From: Parapedobacter soli | GTDB taxonomy: Bacteria; Bacteroidota; Bacteroidia; Sphingobacteriales; Sphingobacteriaceae | Direction of reading: 5' to 3' | NCBI RefSeq assembly: GCF_025460835.1 | Contig: NZ_JAMXAY010000019.1 | Span: 17,754 to 81,753, forward strand | Length of the DNA stretch: 64,000 nt | Shown here: positions 32,101 through 39,405 of the stretch, piece after piece | Position numbering within the stretch: position 1 is the stretch's first letter | Layout of the letters: every line of letters begins with the position of its first letter | Notes under the pieces: generated by a model | Seen by the model: the letters and a program-made list of their open reading frames with translations, nothing else | Told to the model about the DNA's origin: nothing | Database searches by the model: none | Position numbers and translations under genes: made by a program

Positions 32101-32761
32101 GTAATGCGCCGTACATCTCCCAAACGGAAAAATCAAAGCAAAATGAGTGGAACATCGTCCACACGTCATTTTCGTTGAACTCAAAAAGTGGGGTATCGTT
32201 TACAAACAGCCTGACTATGTTCCGATGGGTAATCATGACCCCTTTGGGGCGCCCTGTCGACCCTGATGTATAGATGATATAAGCTAGGTTGTTGGCGGAT
32301 AGTAACGTTGCCGTTTCGGGAAGTGTTTTTTTCTGATTAAGGTACGAGTCGGAGATTGACAGATTGACCAGCTTGATTGCCTCGTCTCCAGCATTACTGA
32401 TGCTCTCAATAAGTCCGATGCTATCACTGGAACTCAATACGATGTTAGCCTTTATATCGGCTAACATATATGCGATTCTGTCTTCAGGGTATTCGGGATC
32501 GATAGGTACGTACGCTCCGCCGGCCTTCAGTATAGCCAATATACCCACAATCATTTCCAAAGACCGATCCAGGCATATTGCTACGGGCGTTTCCTGTTTT
32601 ACGCCGCTTGCAATTAACAAATGGGCTACTTGGTTAGATAGCTCGTCTAACTCGCCGTATGTAAGTGATTTATCATTGAAAGATACCGCAATGCGAGATT
32701 GTGATTGCTGAGCTTGGTGACAAAATAATTCGATTATAGTTTTTGGATACCTATTCTCCAT
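26186..32761 (-). CDS. Hybrid NRPS-PKS with aminotransferase, A(Thr?)-T-KS-AT-ACP-AMT
   Basis: 2191 residues, a paralogue of the 25993 protein with identical domain order. A domain (YTSGSTGRPKG ~168; code read as DFWNIGMVHK, the threonine code), T (ELGGNSLLAQ ~558), ketosynthase (SACSTSL Cys ~790, THGTATPLGDP, KSNMGHLTHAAG), malonyl-type acyltransferase (GHSIGE ~1238, HAFHS), ACP (LGLDSLLL ~1549), Gln-rich linker (FQQIALLSQQIAVLQQ), class III aminotransferase (LCNTGSEAV, IFDEVISGFRFH, Lys in YGKVAGAG ~1976). There is no C, KR or DH. Predicted product: a 3,4-diamino-5-hydroxyhexanoyl thioester from Thr plus malonate. The Gly/Pro-rich loop after the PLP Lys differs from the paralogue (VAGAGISIG against ALGGGLPIG). 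Separate palindrome promoter. Confidence 0.93.
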   Translation of the reverse strand: MENRYPKTIIELFCHQAQQSQSRIAVSFNDKSLTYGELDELSNQVAHLLIASGVKQETPVAICLDRSLEMIVGILAILKAGGAYVPIDPEYPEDRIAYMLADIKANIVLSSSDSIGLIESISNAGDEAIKLVNLSISDSYLNQKKTLPETATLLSANNLAYIIYTSGSTGRPKGVMITHRNIVRLFVNDTPLFEFNENDVWTMFHSFCFDFSVWEMYGALLFGGKLIIVPKNATRDANQFARLLADEHVTILNQTPSAFYVLQDQISALSSPLPLDVRYVIFGGEALNPAKLKPWHSWYPGCSLINMYGITETTVHVTYQEIEEKHLDNTTSVIGKPIPTLYTRILDENLRALPPNTAGELFVGGDGLAKGYLNLEQLTADRFIQDPFGEEGTRLYRTGDLVKQAEDGTLEYLGRIDNQVKIRGFRIELGEIEHTMQQIPEISRGIVSAIKTGHEDAQLIGYYVAKQPLHKSTINKYLRRRLPEYMVPQFLIEVDAIPLTSNGKVDKNALPLPYASQLSGTTYTAVKYKTEHTIADIWKSLLNVERVGRDDNFFELGGNSLLAQKTTIELRRAGLDIPVLRLYQYPTVRHLAHFLDGGNNAYATNEIQTAKQATSPDNDVAIIGIAGRFPGADTTEELWNVLVNGKETIRFFDENELDPSIPSADRLSPDYVRARGIINNPTDFDASFFGINAKQAELMDPQHRIFLEISWEALEKCGYVPQKFGGSIGIYAGCANNTYFTNNVLANGKSIERAGGMQVLTANDKDYISSRVAYSLDLKGPAVTVLSACSTSLLAVAQAVESIRRGQCDIALAGGASITCPINSGHLYEEGAMLSNDGHCRPFDRDAQGTLFSDGAGVVVLKDKKQAEKDGDTIYAVIKGVGISNDGRVKGSFTAPNAEGQANCIRMAIRDAQVNPADISYVETHGTATPLGDPIEIQGLRLAFGSQEEAQYCRIGSIKSNMGHLTHAAGVAGLIKTAMSLHHKKLVPSINYSEPNPAIDFSGSPFIVNDQLNDWSPRNGKRIAGVSSFGVGGTNVHVILEAHETGADQLTPQEGTGSPSDLHIINLSARNETSLQRYADRLAEFINHNPDVPIQDIAYTLQHRRQDFEYRSSIVASDTGDLVNSLQTRPLEIHEAGKHSGAITFMFPGQGSQFLNMGKELYDRENVYREAVDECSTVLLDILGEDIRDIIFVEAVDRDAQENLKNTKYTQPALFVTEYALAKLWISWGIIPTAFIGHSIGEFVAAHLAGVFSLADVLKLVAIRGQLISGLPAGSMLSVRDKASHIAQSMPAGVSMAAINAPSLCVVAGETPKIQAFSAHLNNLGIANKPLETSHAFHSDMMIPILDEFRESFKNITLHTPNKPIVSTVTGTWLKDDEATSTEYWVRHVQATVKFSDALIFLEKEISPVFLEVGPGAVAATLAKQHGSHFISKAIGGIKAVDTHRELYKAVGSLWASGIPLDWKALAPSPGNFTALPTYAFNRKTYWLFPAAAAKPMEEANNQPITYQNTATAIMDKKEALKDKVRSLLEEATGIEINPQANHTSFMELGLDSLLLTQLALTIKKEFGVPVTFRGLSETYGTVDTLATYLDKTLEPGAGDTNQPTMAPVQQPITPGVTDANTTSFIFQQIALLSQQIAVLQQNQAGVPHNPAPLKQAVPTGDASTPQEKWSALTPEESVELKKPFGATARIEKTSLGLTDGQQAYLSTFITQYTQKTNRSKTYTQENRRHMADPRVVSGFKPETKEIVYSIVVNKSKGSRLWDIDGNEYIDVLNGFGSNFLGYQPDVVKQALLQQIEEGYEIGPQHEKSGKVCKLVCEFTGFDRAALCNTGSEAVLGAMRIARTVTGRSTIVAFTNSYHGIMDEVIARGTKKLKTYPAAPGIMPEAVQNMLILDYGTEESLQIIRDRAHELAAVLVEPIQSRRPEFVPVEFLKELRTITAEAGTTLIFDEVISGFRFHPRGAQGLFNIQADIATYGKVAGAGISIGIIAGRKPFMDALDGGFWQYGDDSIPEAGVTYFAGTFVRHPLALATTEASLEYLKEQGPQLQESVNRRTKILVDKLNSICHYYQVPIYVAHFGSLWKVKYHKEYPYSELLFAAMRLRGIHIQDGFPCFLTTVHTDEDIERIAHVFELCVKELVEAGFIPTTSIAPTDDISIPPIPNARLGKDKHGNPAWFIADEKNPKKFLQIQAN

Positions 32762-32798
32762 TATGAATTTATCAGGTCTTCTGCGTTATTGTTTTCAT

Positions 32799-32874
32799 CA
32801 AAATTACACTTGATATTCAATATATGCGTACTGATGTTGCCATCATTTATACAACTGTAGTATATGTGCTACAA
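32799..32874 (-). promoter_or_regulatory. Palindrome plus -7 element in front of 32761 hybrid gene
   Basis: Inverted repeat CTGTAG-TATATGTG-CTACAA at 32855-32874 lies inside the last codons of the upstream NRPS gene. The minus-strand -7 element TAATTTTG runs 32806 to 32799, exactly 58.5 bases from the palindrome centre. No TTG is seen at the -33 distance. Seventeen of 20 bases match the perfect palindrome at 38286. Confidence 0.77.
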
Positions 32875-35800
32875 AAGAAAGACCTTTCATAATCCTCCCA
32901 CACCTTATTCACCTGCGCTTGCAGCTTTGCCGCGATATCCGGCATTACATCGATGGAAAATATGTTCAAATGGGATACATCGATCGGCACGATTACCAGA
33001 TCTTTTTGGATAAATTGGCGCCATCCATTCGTGTCCGGGTGGGGCACATACCTTAAAAAATTGACATAAGGACTTTTGAATAAACAGCAGGTGGCTTTAA
33101 TGTCCTGGGGTTTAAGTTTATATTTTTCCATAGCAAATAGGTAATCGACATGTCCTTTACTCATTTGCATCTTCTTTGGAACAATTGATTTAAATGACCG
33201 GTAACTTATTTTGACTAACAAACCATATAGTACGCTCACCGAAAAAAATGCAGTGGCGTAGATTAACGTCCTCGTTCGCCCGAATTGTTGATGTTGGGGT
33301 TTGAATTCGTTAATGGATACTTTGAGCCAGTGTAGGAATCCCCTTGGAGTAGATCGGTTTGTAAACGAGGCTTTGTTTATAAAGGTATCGAACAGACCAA
33401 GCATCGCAACTGTTTTTCCTTTTGCTTCGAGTTGCTTTGTGACCTCGAAAGCAAAGATTCCGCCAGTGGAGTAACCTGTTATCATGTAGGGCCCTTCTGG
33501 CGTGTGTTTCAATATTTCATTCACATAGTGTGCAGATATTTCTTCAACTGTTTTGAATGGCTTGCTTTTGCCACTCAGTCCCATCCCTTGAATACCGTAA
33601 AGCGGTTGGTCGGGGTCTAAATACGGGAGTAAGCTTCGTACGAAAAGGATATCCAGTTGCGCACCGTGTATCACATATAAAGGGGGTTTGGAGCCCTCTG
33701 TCCGGATGGGGATCACACAGTCCCATTTTGACGGATCGGCCTTTTCGTCGATGATTTTTGCCAGCTTTTCGATAGTTGAATGTTCAAACAGTGCAGATAT
33801 CGGGAGGCGATTTCCTATTTGACGTTCGATGGCCAGCATCACCTTAACGGCGATTAAAGAATGCCCGCCCAGTTCGAAAAAATTACTGGTTACGCTGATT
33901 GCTTCGATTTCCAGGAGCTCTGCCCATATCTTGTGTAACAGCAGTTCGGTTGGCGTAGTGGGAGCTTTGTGATGTTCCGTTACGTGATCCGCTAACGCCG
34001 CTACAGGATTCGGTAGTCTAGCACGGTCGATTTTCCCATTTGCAGATAGGGGAAACCGGTTCAATACAACGTAAAATGTCGGAACCATGTAATCGGGTAG
34101 CGTTTCCTGTAATGTACTTTTCCATTGCTTGATCTGGTGCTCCGGAAATTTAATTATTTGGACCTCATCCTCGGTTTGCCAAGCAGACGTGTCATTTATT
34201 GGTTTTTTTTGAAGTTGGGGCTTTTGTGGTACCATATTCAAACCGGCAGGGATGAACACGGCTTCAATGAAACCGTCGGAGCCGTCAGAAGACCACCTGA
34301 CGTGGGCGGTATATCCTTGTTGGTCGCCTAGGGCCCAAAGATCGGACGGATTTACGCCGGATACCGGAACCGACTGCATCTGGTCTTTTATTAACTTAAC
34401 AGGCAGACCGTTGTCCGATTGATTGACTAATTGCTGTAAGGTGAAGTCACGGCTCAACCGGCTGTTTGGTATCCGCGTAACACGTACGATTTGGCCGGTA
34501 TGTGTGGTTAGCTGCTGCTTTAGCAATTGTATATCCGATTGCGCATCCCACTGAAGTTCTACTTCCGGCGCCACAACTTGTGGTGCGGCATCGCCAACGT
34601 ACAACCAGATGTCATAGTGGCATTTGGTCCCCTCATTGAGGTAGTTGCCACCACGTATCTGGATGTCTACGGCAGTTATTGCTGGGATTGTTTTAGGCAG
34701 GTTATAAAAGTACTCAGGGTCTACACTTAACTCTTCTTCTTTCTTGATTCGGAGTTCGGTCACATCCCGGTATGCTTCCACTGTGGTGTCATCGCTCGTT
34801 ATCGCGAGTTGATCGAGGTAGAAATGCATAGCAACCGTACCGATGGTTTGCATATCGCCGATATATATGCAGCCGCCCGACTTCAAAGCCGATGCAGCTT
34901 TCACGATGACATTTTCCAGGTATTGTAAGCTGGGGAAATACTGGGCAACACCATGCAGGAAAACTAGATCATAGGCACTGGGTTCAATTCCGGTGAAGTC
35001 ATCCGCCATGGCTGTATAGGCCCTGACGTGTTGCCACTTTTCAGGGTGGATGGACAGCTTTTCGTTCAGCTTGTTGATTGCAACGGCTGAATAGTCAGTG
35101 GCAATGTATTCTTCAACATCTGTTCCCAATGCAAAGAGCAGGTGCCCACCCCCGGTACCCAATTCAATGATTCGTTTGGCATTTAGGGCTTTTAAACGTT
35201 TCAGCCCTTCATTGGTCCACTCAACCCCTTGTTCTTCGATATCTTCGCCCTGGTAATATTGGGAAACGATGGCGAGATCTAAATTCTGATCCAGCAGTGG
35301 CAGACTTTCTTCACTTTTTATACCCAGTGTGTATAAATCTTCCCAGCGATCTTTCCACAGGGAGGCATCGTTTGCATCGGGTATGATATATCCAACTAGG
35401 ATTTTGTCGCCCTTTTGGCTGTCCATCGCATGCACCACAACATCTTTTATTCCATTTAACTGGGCTAGATTGTGCTCGATTTCCTGCAACTCTATGCGGT
35501 GGCCGCGGAGCTTGACCTGGTGATCAACCCTGCCGACATATTGGATTTCACCATTTGGTAAAAGTTTACCCAGGTCGCCACTTTTATACATCACGGTGTG
35601 TGATTTACCATCGGTGGGTAACGGTATAAATGCATCGGCGGTAAGTGCCGGCTCACCATAATATCCGTCACTTACGCAGTCACCTGAGATATAAAGCTCA
35701 CCTATCTGGCCCTGGGATACATTACGCATGCGGTCGTCAAGTAGGTGAATTGTAGTGTTATTCAGCGGCTTTCCCAAGGTTATGGGGTCATCTGCACTCA

Positions 35801-38132
35801 GGATTCGCTTGCTTAAAACCGCGACTGTTGTTTCTGTCGGCCCGTAAACATTCCATAATGAGGAGCAGCGTTCCAATAGTTGAGCCGCTAAGGCCTGCCC
35901 GAGGGGCTCGCCGCCGCTTTGCGCCGTCATGTCCAAACGGGTGCTCCACCCCGAATCGATGATCATTTTCCAAACCGTGGGTGTAGTAGCCATCCACGTG
36001 ACTTGATGGGCAGTCATCAATTCATGGATACGGCGGCCATCGCGGATTGCCTCGTCATCGGCGATGATAAGCTCCGCTCCGGTGATGAGTGGCAGGAATA
36101 AGAGCATGGCGGCATCAAACGATATCGGTGTGATAGATAGGAACCGGTCGTCGGCTACCATGCCGGGTTCTTCCCGGGTGCTGGTAAGGAAATTGACAAG
36201 ATTGGCGTGCGTTACCTTTACTCCCTTGGGCTTTCCGGTCGAGCCGGACGTGAAAATAATATAAAGCAGATCGGCACCCGTAAGCGTTATATGGCTCGAT
36301 TCCCCGTGATAATCCCGTGACGACGCCTCGATTTGTTCGGTGGTGATGGTCTCGCCTGCGGCGTAACTAAATTGCTGATTGACGATGGCTAGCTTTGCAT
36401 CTACCGTATTGAGGAGCTGTTCGATTCTGGCCTGTGGTAACTGTGGGTCGATAGGCACGAATACACCTCCAGCCTTCATGGTTGCGAGCAGCGAAACAAT
36501 CAGATCAATGCTCCGAGAAAGGACGATGCCAACCCGATCCCCCTTTTTTATACCACGATCGATGAGAAACTGGGCATATCGATTAGATTGCAACTCCAGC
36601 TCTTGGTAGGTCATGCGTTTATCACCGCAGATCACCGCCGTTTTTCCGGCATGTAGCTCACTAGCTTGTTGGAACATCCCATGTACCGTCTGCGACTTAT
36701 CGGATGTAAACCCGGTGTTGCTTAGGTAGTCAGTAGCTACTTGTTGACGGGCGTCGATCATTGTATAGGAATCGATACGATGATCCGGTTGCTTCAATAC
36801 GTTTCCCAACAAGTGGAGAAAGCCCTGGGCCATCCGGTCGATGCTGTCATGTGCAAACAATCCGGTATTGTATGACCATTCCAACACATATTCGCCTAAT
36901 GATTGGGTTAGGTTAACCGAAAAATCGAACACATCAAATTTTCTGGGGTTTGATAAGGTCGTGTAATCCAGCCCTTGGAAAACGATTTTTTCACTGATAC
37001 CGAGGTCTATATTGAAAATGGTGGAGATTAAAGGGAGCGTGGATTTTTGTCGCTTGATTTTTAACGCTTTCAAAATAGCACCATACCCAACAGACTGGTG
37101 ATCGTAATCGTCCAGTAATTCTTGCTTCCTGTTGATGAGGTAAGCGGAAAATGACAGTGTAGGGTCGACCGAACTCCTGATTGGCAATAGATTAACGCAG
37201 TGGCCCACTAAGTTGAAGTTTCCTGTTGCCAGCTGTCCCGAGGTTGGTAGCCCGAAAGCGAACTCCCGTTGCCCCGTTAGTTTGTGGAGATAGACTTCAA
37301 AAAGCGCAATTAATACATCCACCATGCTGGTGCGGGTCGATTGCCCTAATTGCTTTATTTTATTGACGGTATCTTTTTCAATGCGTATATCCTTCCTATA
37401 GCTAGCATGGCTGCGTTTGGCCGCTGGCGAGTAGTCGAATGGGAGGCGAATTTCAGGAATATCGTGGGTATATTTCTCAACCCAATATGATAGCGATGTT
37501 TGATAGGCTGAACTACTTCTGTGTCCTTTTATTTCTGATGCATAATGGCTGAAACCGGTTACAGGTTCCAATGCTGCGGGCTCACCGGTTACATAGGCGG
37601 TATATAGTGCACCCAGATCTTCTAAGATGATTCCAAAAGACCAGCCATCACAAATGATGTGGTGTGCCGTAAGCCTGATATGGTGCTCTTTTTCGGTTAG
37701 TTTAAAAATAGCTACCCGGAATAGCGGGCCATTTTTCAGGTCAAAGGGGGCTTGCGCATCGTTAGTTCCGTAATTTTCGAGGAATTTCGTTCGATCCGCA
37801 TCTGTGTACGTAGATAAATCTTCGTAATAAGGGGTAATGGTAGTTTCGCGATGAATGCAGAGGTATTCTCCGTCTCCGCTAATTGTGGAACGTAGCGCCT
37901 CATGCCTGTTGGCAACTCCTTGCAATGCGTGGAACATAGCATCTTGGTGGAAACTTCCATGTAGAATAAGCGACAGCGACTCGTTGTATGAACAATTGGC
38001 TTGTAAGCCTCCAATAAGACAAGCAGTCCAGATTTCTTCCTGAGATTCTGTTAGATGTACAATTTTTTCAAGCTCGCCCTGTGCAAAAGGGTCGTGGTCG
38101 ACTGTGAATGTAGTATAGTTATGACGCCTCAC
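32847..38132 (-). CDS. NRPS, C-A-NMT-T-TE
   Basis: 1761 residues. C domain (HHIICDGWSFG ~160), A domain (FTSGSTGKPKG ~630), an N-methyltransferase inserted between motifs A8 (KLRGHRIEL ~875) and A10 (NGKIDRARLP ~1367) with SAM site IIELGTGGG (~992) and the N-MT signatures GVAQYFPS and GDMQT, T (FFELGGHSLIAV ~1421), thioesterase (GYSTGG ~1555, late His in SHLNIF). The specificity code reads DALAQGVVAK, which I cannot match to a known substrate. It should add one N-methylated residue to an incoming chain and release it. The start is GTG; the next in-frame stop is 10 codons upstream, and the N-terminus aligns with the other C-led NRPS, including the shared HDPF motif. Odd: the first gene transcribed already carries a TE. 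Confidence 0.93.
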   Translation of the reverse strand: MRRHNYTTFTVDHDPFAQGELEKIVHLTESQEEIWTACLIGGLQANCSYNESLSLILHGSFHQDAMFHALQGVANRHEALRSTISGDGEYLCIHRETTITPYYEDLSTYTDADRTKFLENYGTNDAQAPFDLKNGPLFRVAIFKLTEKEHHIRLTAHHIICDGWSFGIILEDLGALYTAYVTGEPAALEPVTGFSHYASEIKGHRSSSAYQTSLSYWVEKYTHDIPEIRLPFDYSPAAKRSHASYRKDIRIEKDTVNKIKQLGQSTRTSMVDVLIALFEVYLHKLTGQREFAFGLPTSGQLATGNFNLVGHCVNLLPIRSSVDPTLSFSAYLINRKQELLDDYDHQSVGYGAILKALKIKRQKSTLPLISTIFNIDLGISEKIVFQGLDYTTLSNPRKFDVFDFSVNLTQSLGEYVLEWSYNTGLFAHDSIDRMAQGFLHLLGNVLKQPDHRIDSYTMIDARQQVATDYLSNTGFTSDKSQTVHGMFQQASELHAGKTAVICGDKRMTYQELELQSNRYAQFLIDRGIKKGDRVGIVLSRSIDLIVSLLATMKAGGVFVPIDPQLPQARIEQLLNTVDAKLAIVNQQFSYAAGETITTEQIEASSRDYHGESSHITLTGADLLYIIFTSGSTGKPKGVKVTHANLVNFLTSTREEPGMVADDRFLSITPISFDAAMLLFLPLITGAELIIADDEAIRDGRRIHELMTAHQVTWMATTPTVWKMIIDSGWSTRLDMTAQSGGEPLGQALAAQLLERCSSLWNVYGPTETTVAVLSKRILSADDPITLGKPLNNTTIHLLDDRMRNVSQGQIGELYISGDCVSDGYYGEPALTADAFIPLPTDGKSHTVMYKSGDLGKLLPNGEIQYVGRVDHQVKLRGHRIELQEIEHNLAQLNGIKDVVVHAMDSQKGDKILVGYIIPDANDASLWKDRWEDLYTLGIKSEESLPLLDQNLDLAIVSQYYQGEDIEEQGVEWTNEGLKRLKALNAKRIIELGTGGGHLLFALGTDVEEYIATDYSAVAINKLNEKLSIHPEKWQHVRAYTAMADDFTGIEPSAYDLVFLHGVAQYFPSLQYLENVIVKAASALKSGGCIYIGDMQTIGTVAMHFYLDQLAITSDDTTVEAYRDVTELRIKKEEELSVDPEYFYNLPKTIPAITAVDIQIRGGNYLNEGTKCHYDIWLYVGDAAPQVVAPEVELQWDAQSDIQLLKQQLTTHTGQIVRVTRIPNSRLSRDFTLQQLVNQSDNGLPVKLIKDQMQSVPVSGVNPSDLWALGDQQGYTAHVRWSSDGSDGFIEAVFIPAGLNMVPQKPQLQKKPINDTSAWQTEDEVQIIKFPEHQIKQWKSTLQETLPDYMVPTFYVVLNRFPLSANGKIDRARLPNPVAALADHVTEHHKAPTTPTELLLHKIWAELLEIEAISVTSNFFELGGHSLIAVKVMLAIERQIGNRLPISALFEHSTIEKLAKIIDEKADPSKWDCVIPIRTEGSKPPLYVIHGAQLDILFVRSLLPYLDPDQPLYGIQGMGLSGKSKPFKTVEEISAHYVNEILKHTPEGPYMITGYSTGGIFAFEVTKQLEAKGKTVAMLGLFDTFINKASFTNRSTPRGFLHWLKVSINEFKPQHQQFGRTRTLIYATAFFSVSVLYGLLVKISYRSFKSIVPKKMQMSKGHVDYLFAMEKYKLKPQDIKATCCLFKSPYVNFLRYVPHPDTNGWRQFIQKDLVIVPIDVSHLNIFSIDVMPDIAAKLQAQVNKVWEDYERSFFCSTYTTVV

Positions 38133-38229
38133 TGAATATGGCCTAATGTCCCTTAAAATTAATCATAGGTGTTAAAAAGTAGACGATGATCTCTTGTTTT
38201 TAGACAAGAAAACATCGCTTGCCTCGCTC

Positions 38230-38305
38230 CAAAGTTAAATCGGATGGTTAGATATATACGATTAAATCTGGCGACATTTTTTGGTTTGTAGCATATATGC
38301 TACAA
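38230..38305 (-). promoter_or_regulatory. Perfect palindrome plus -7 element for 38132 NRPS gene
   Basis: TTGTAG-CATATATG-CTACAA at 38286-38305 is a perfect palindrome, extending to 22 bases (38285-38306). The minus-strand -7 element TAACTTTG runs 38237 to 38230, exactly 58.5 bases from the centre. No -33 TTG was found at 18-21 bases. The expected start of transcription is near 38226. Confidence 0.8.
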
Positions 38306-38371
38306 ATAGCTGTTATTCCAGCTGTTAGCTAATAACGGTTGATTTTTTGTTACACGATTAAGGTTAAAAAC

Positions 38372-38457
38372 TTGTAGCGTAACCGCTACAACTAGTGTTA
38401 ATTACGAGTTATGGTGTCTCGCAGTGAGTCGATACTGAAAAAAAACGTGTAGTTTTG
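38372..38457 (+). promoter_or_regulatory. Palindrome plus -7 element for 38491 GT2 gene
   Basis: TTGTAG-CGTAACCG-CTACAA at 38372-38391 has perfect outer arms. The plus-strand -7 element TAGTTTTG is at 38450-38457, 68.5 bases from the centre. That is ten bases, about one helical turn, more than the other copies. There is no -33 TTG at the usual distance. The predicted leader to the ATG is about 30 bases. Confidence 0.72.
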
Positions 38458-38490
38458 CCGCTCTTTTAACATGATTTTTGTTGTAAACAA

Positions 38491-39405
38491 ATGACTTTGT
38501 TGTCGGTAATAACTGTCAATTTCCACCAAGAAAGCGTTACGCTCGATTTTCTTCGTTCGCTAACGCAGTATGCTAAAGATGAGGATATTGAAGTCATCGT
38601 CGTCGATAACGGCACAACAGAAGACCACGGAGAGCTGTTTCAGTCGGTATGTCCCGCAGTCGTATATGTACGTTCTGCAGAAAACCTCGGCTTTGCCGGG
38701 GGCAACAACCTAGGAATCCGACACACCACGGGGGATTACCTGCTTTTCCTGAATAATGATACCGAGATCACGCCGGGATTTATTGGAACACTCCGGGATG
38801 AGCTTGGCCGCCATCCCGATATCGGATTGCTCTCGCCCCTCATTTTATACCATGAGAACAAACGTAAAATCCAGTACGCGGGATATTCGCCGATGAATTA
38901 TTTTACCGGACGCAACCAAGGAATCGGTGTGATGGAGGATGACAATGGCCAGTATGATAACCTGACCACTGAAACGGGCTATTGCCACGGGGCTGCGATG
39001 ATATGCCGTCGAAAGGATCTGGACAGGGTGGGGTTGATGCCCGAAAATTTCTTCCTGTACTACGAGGAACTGGACTGGTGCGAACTTTTTAAGCGGGCGG
39101 GGTTGAAGATAGGCTTTACCGGAAAGGCAAAGATTTACCACAAAGAATCCATGAGCGTAGGGAAGGAGAGTCCGTTAAAGACGTATTTCATGGTGCGCAA
39201 CAGGTGGCTCTTCATCCGGCGGAATGCGAAGTGGCCAATCGCACTTTTCTTTAGTTGCTACTACGTGGCGGTAGCCATCCCGGTGCTTATCATTAAGTAC
39301 TTGCTTAAGGGCAGGCTAAACTTGGTCTCGGCAGCGTTGCGGGGCGTGCGGTGGAATCTCACGCACTCCAAGAACAGCAAAGATTTGGGAATTACGATAG
39401 CTTAG
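38491..39405 (+). CDS. Glycosyltransferase family 2, rhamnosyltransferase-like
   Basis: 304 residues. GT-A signatures are LLSVITVNFHQESVTLDFL, EVIVVDNGT, YVRSAENLGFAGGNNLGI, LLFLNNDTEI (NDT metal site, ~residue 90) and FFLYYEELDWCELFKRAGL with the ED/ELDW catalytic region. The NLGFAGGNN and EELDWC pattern is usual for inverting GT2 enzymes related to rhamnosyltransferases. A hydrophobic segment near residues 250-270 suggests membrane association. It is transcribed divergently from the NRPS genes and has one of the shared palindromes upstream. Its last 14 bases overlap the 3' end of dapA tail-to-tail. Confidence 0.86.
   Translation: MTLLSVITVNFHQESVTLDFLRSLTQYAKDEDIEVIVVDNGTTEDHGELFQSVCPAVVYVRSAENLGFAGGNNLGIRHTTGDYLLFLNNDTEITPGFIGTLRDELGRHPDIGLLSPLILYHENKRKIQYAGYSPMNYFTGRNQGIGVMEDDNGQYDNLTTETGYCHGAAMICRRKDLDRVGLMPENFFLYYEELDWCELFKRAGLKIGFTGKAKIYHKESMSVGKESPLKTYFMVRNRWLFIRRNAKWPIALFFSCYYVAVAIPVLIIKYLLKGRLNLVSAALRGVRWNLTHSKNSKDLGITIA

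Larger units (their letters stand above)
38133..38490. promoter_or_regulatory. Divergent regulatory region, 358 bases, no gene
   Basis: This AT-rich gap separates the leftward 38132 NRPS gene from the rightward 38491 GT2 gene. It carries two copies of the shared inverted repeat (38286-38305 and 38372-38391) and one -7 element per direction (38237-38230 minus; 38450-38457 plus). The leftward leader is ~90 bases and the rightward ~30. No open frame of note was seen. Confidence 0.8.

Noticed and set aside
10443..38132. A single colinear assembly line in gene order
   Set aside because: Two proteins lack an entry C domain and the first protein ends in a TE, so a simple linear hand-over in gene order is not possible.
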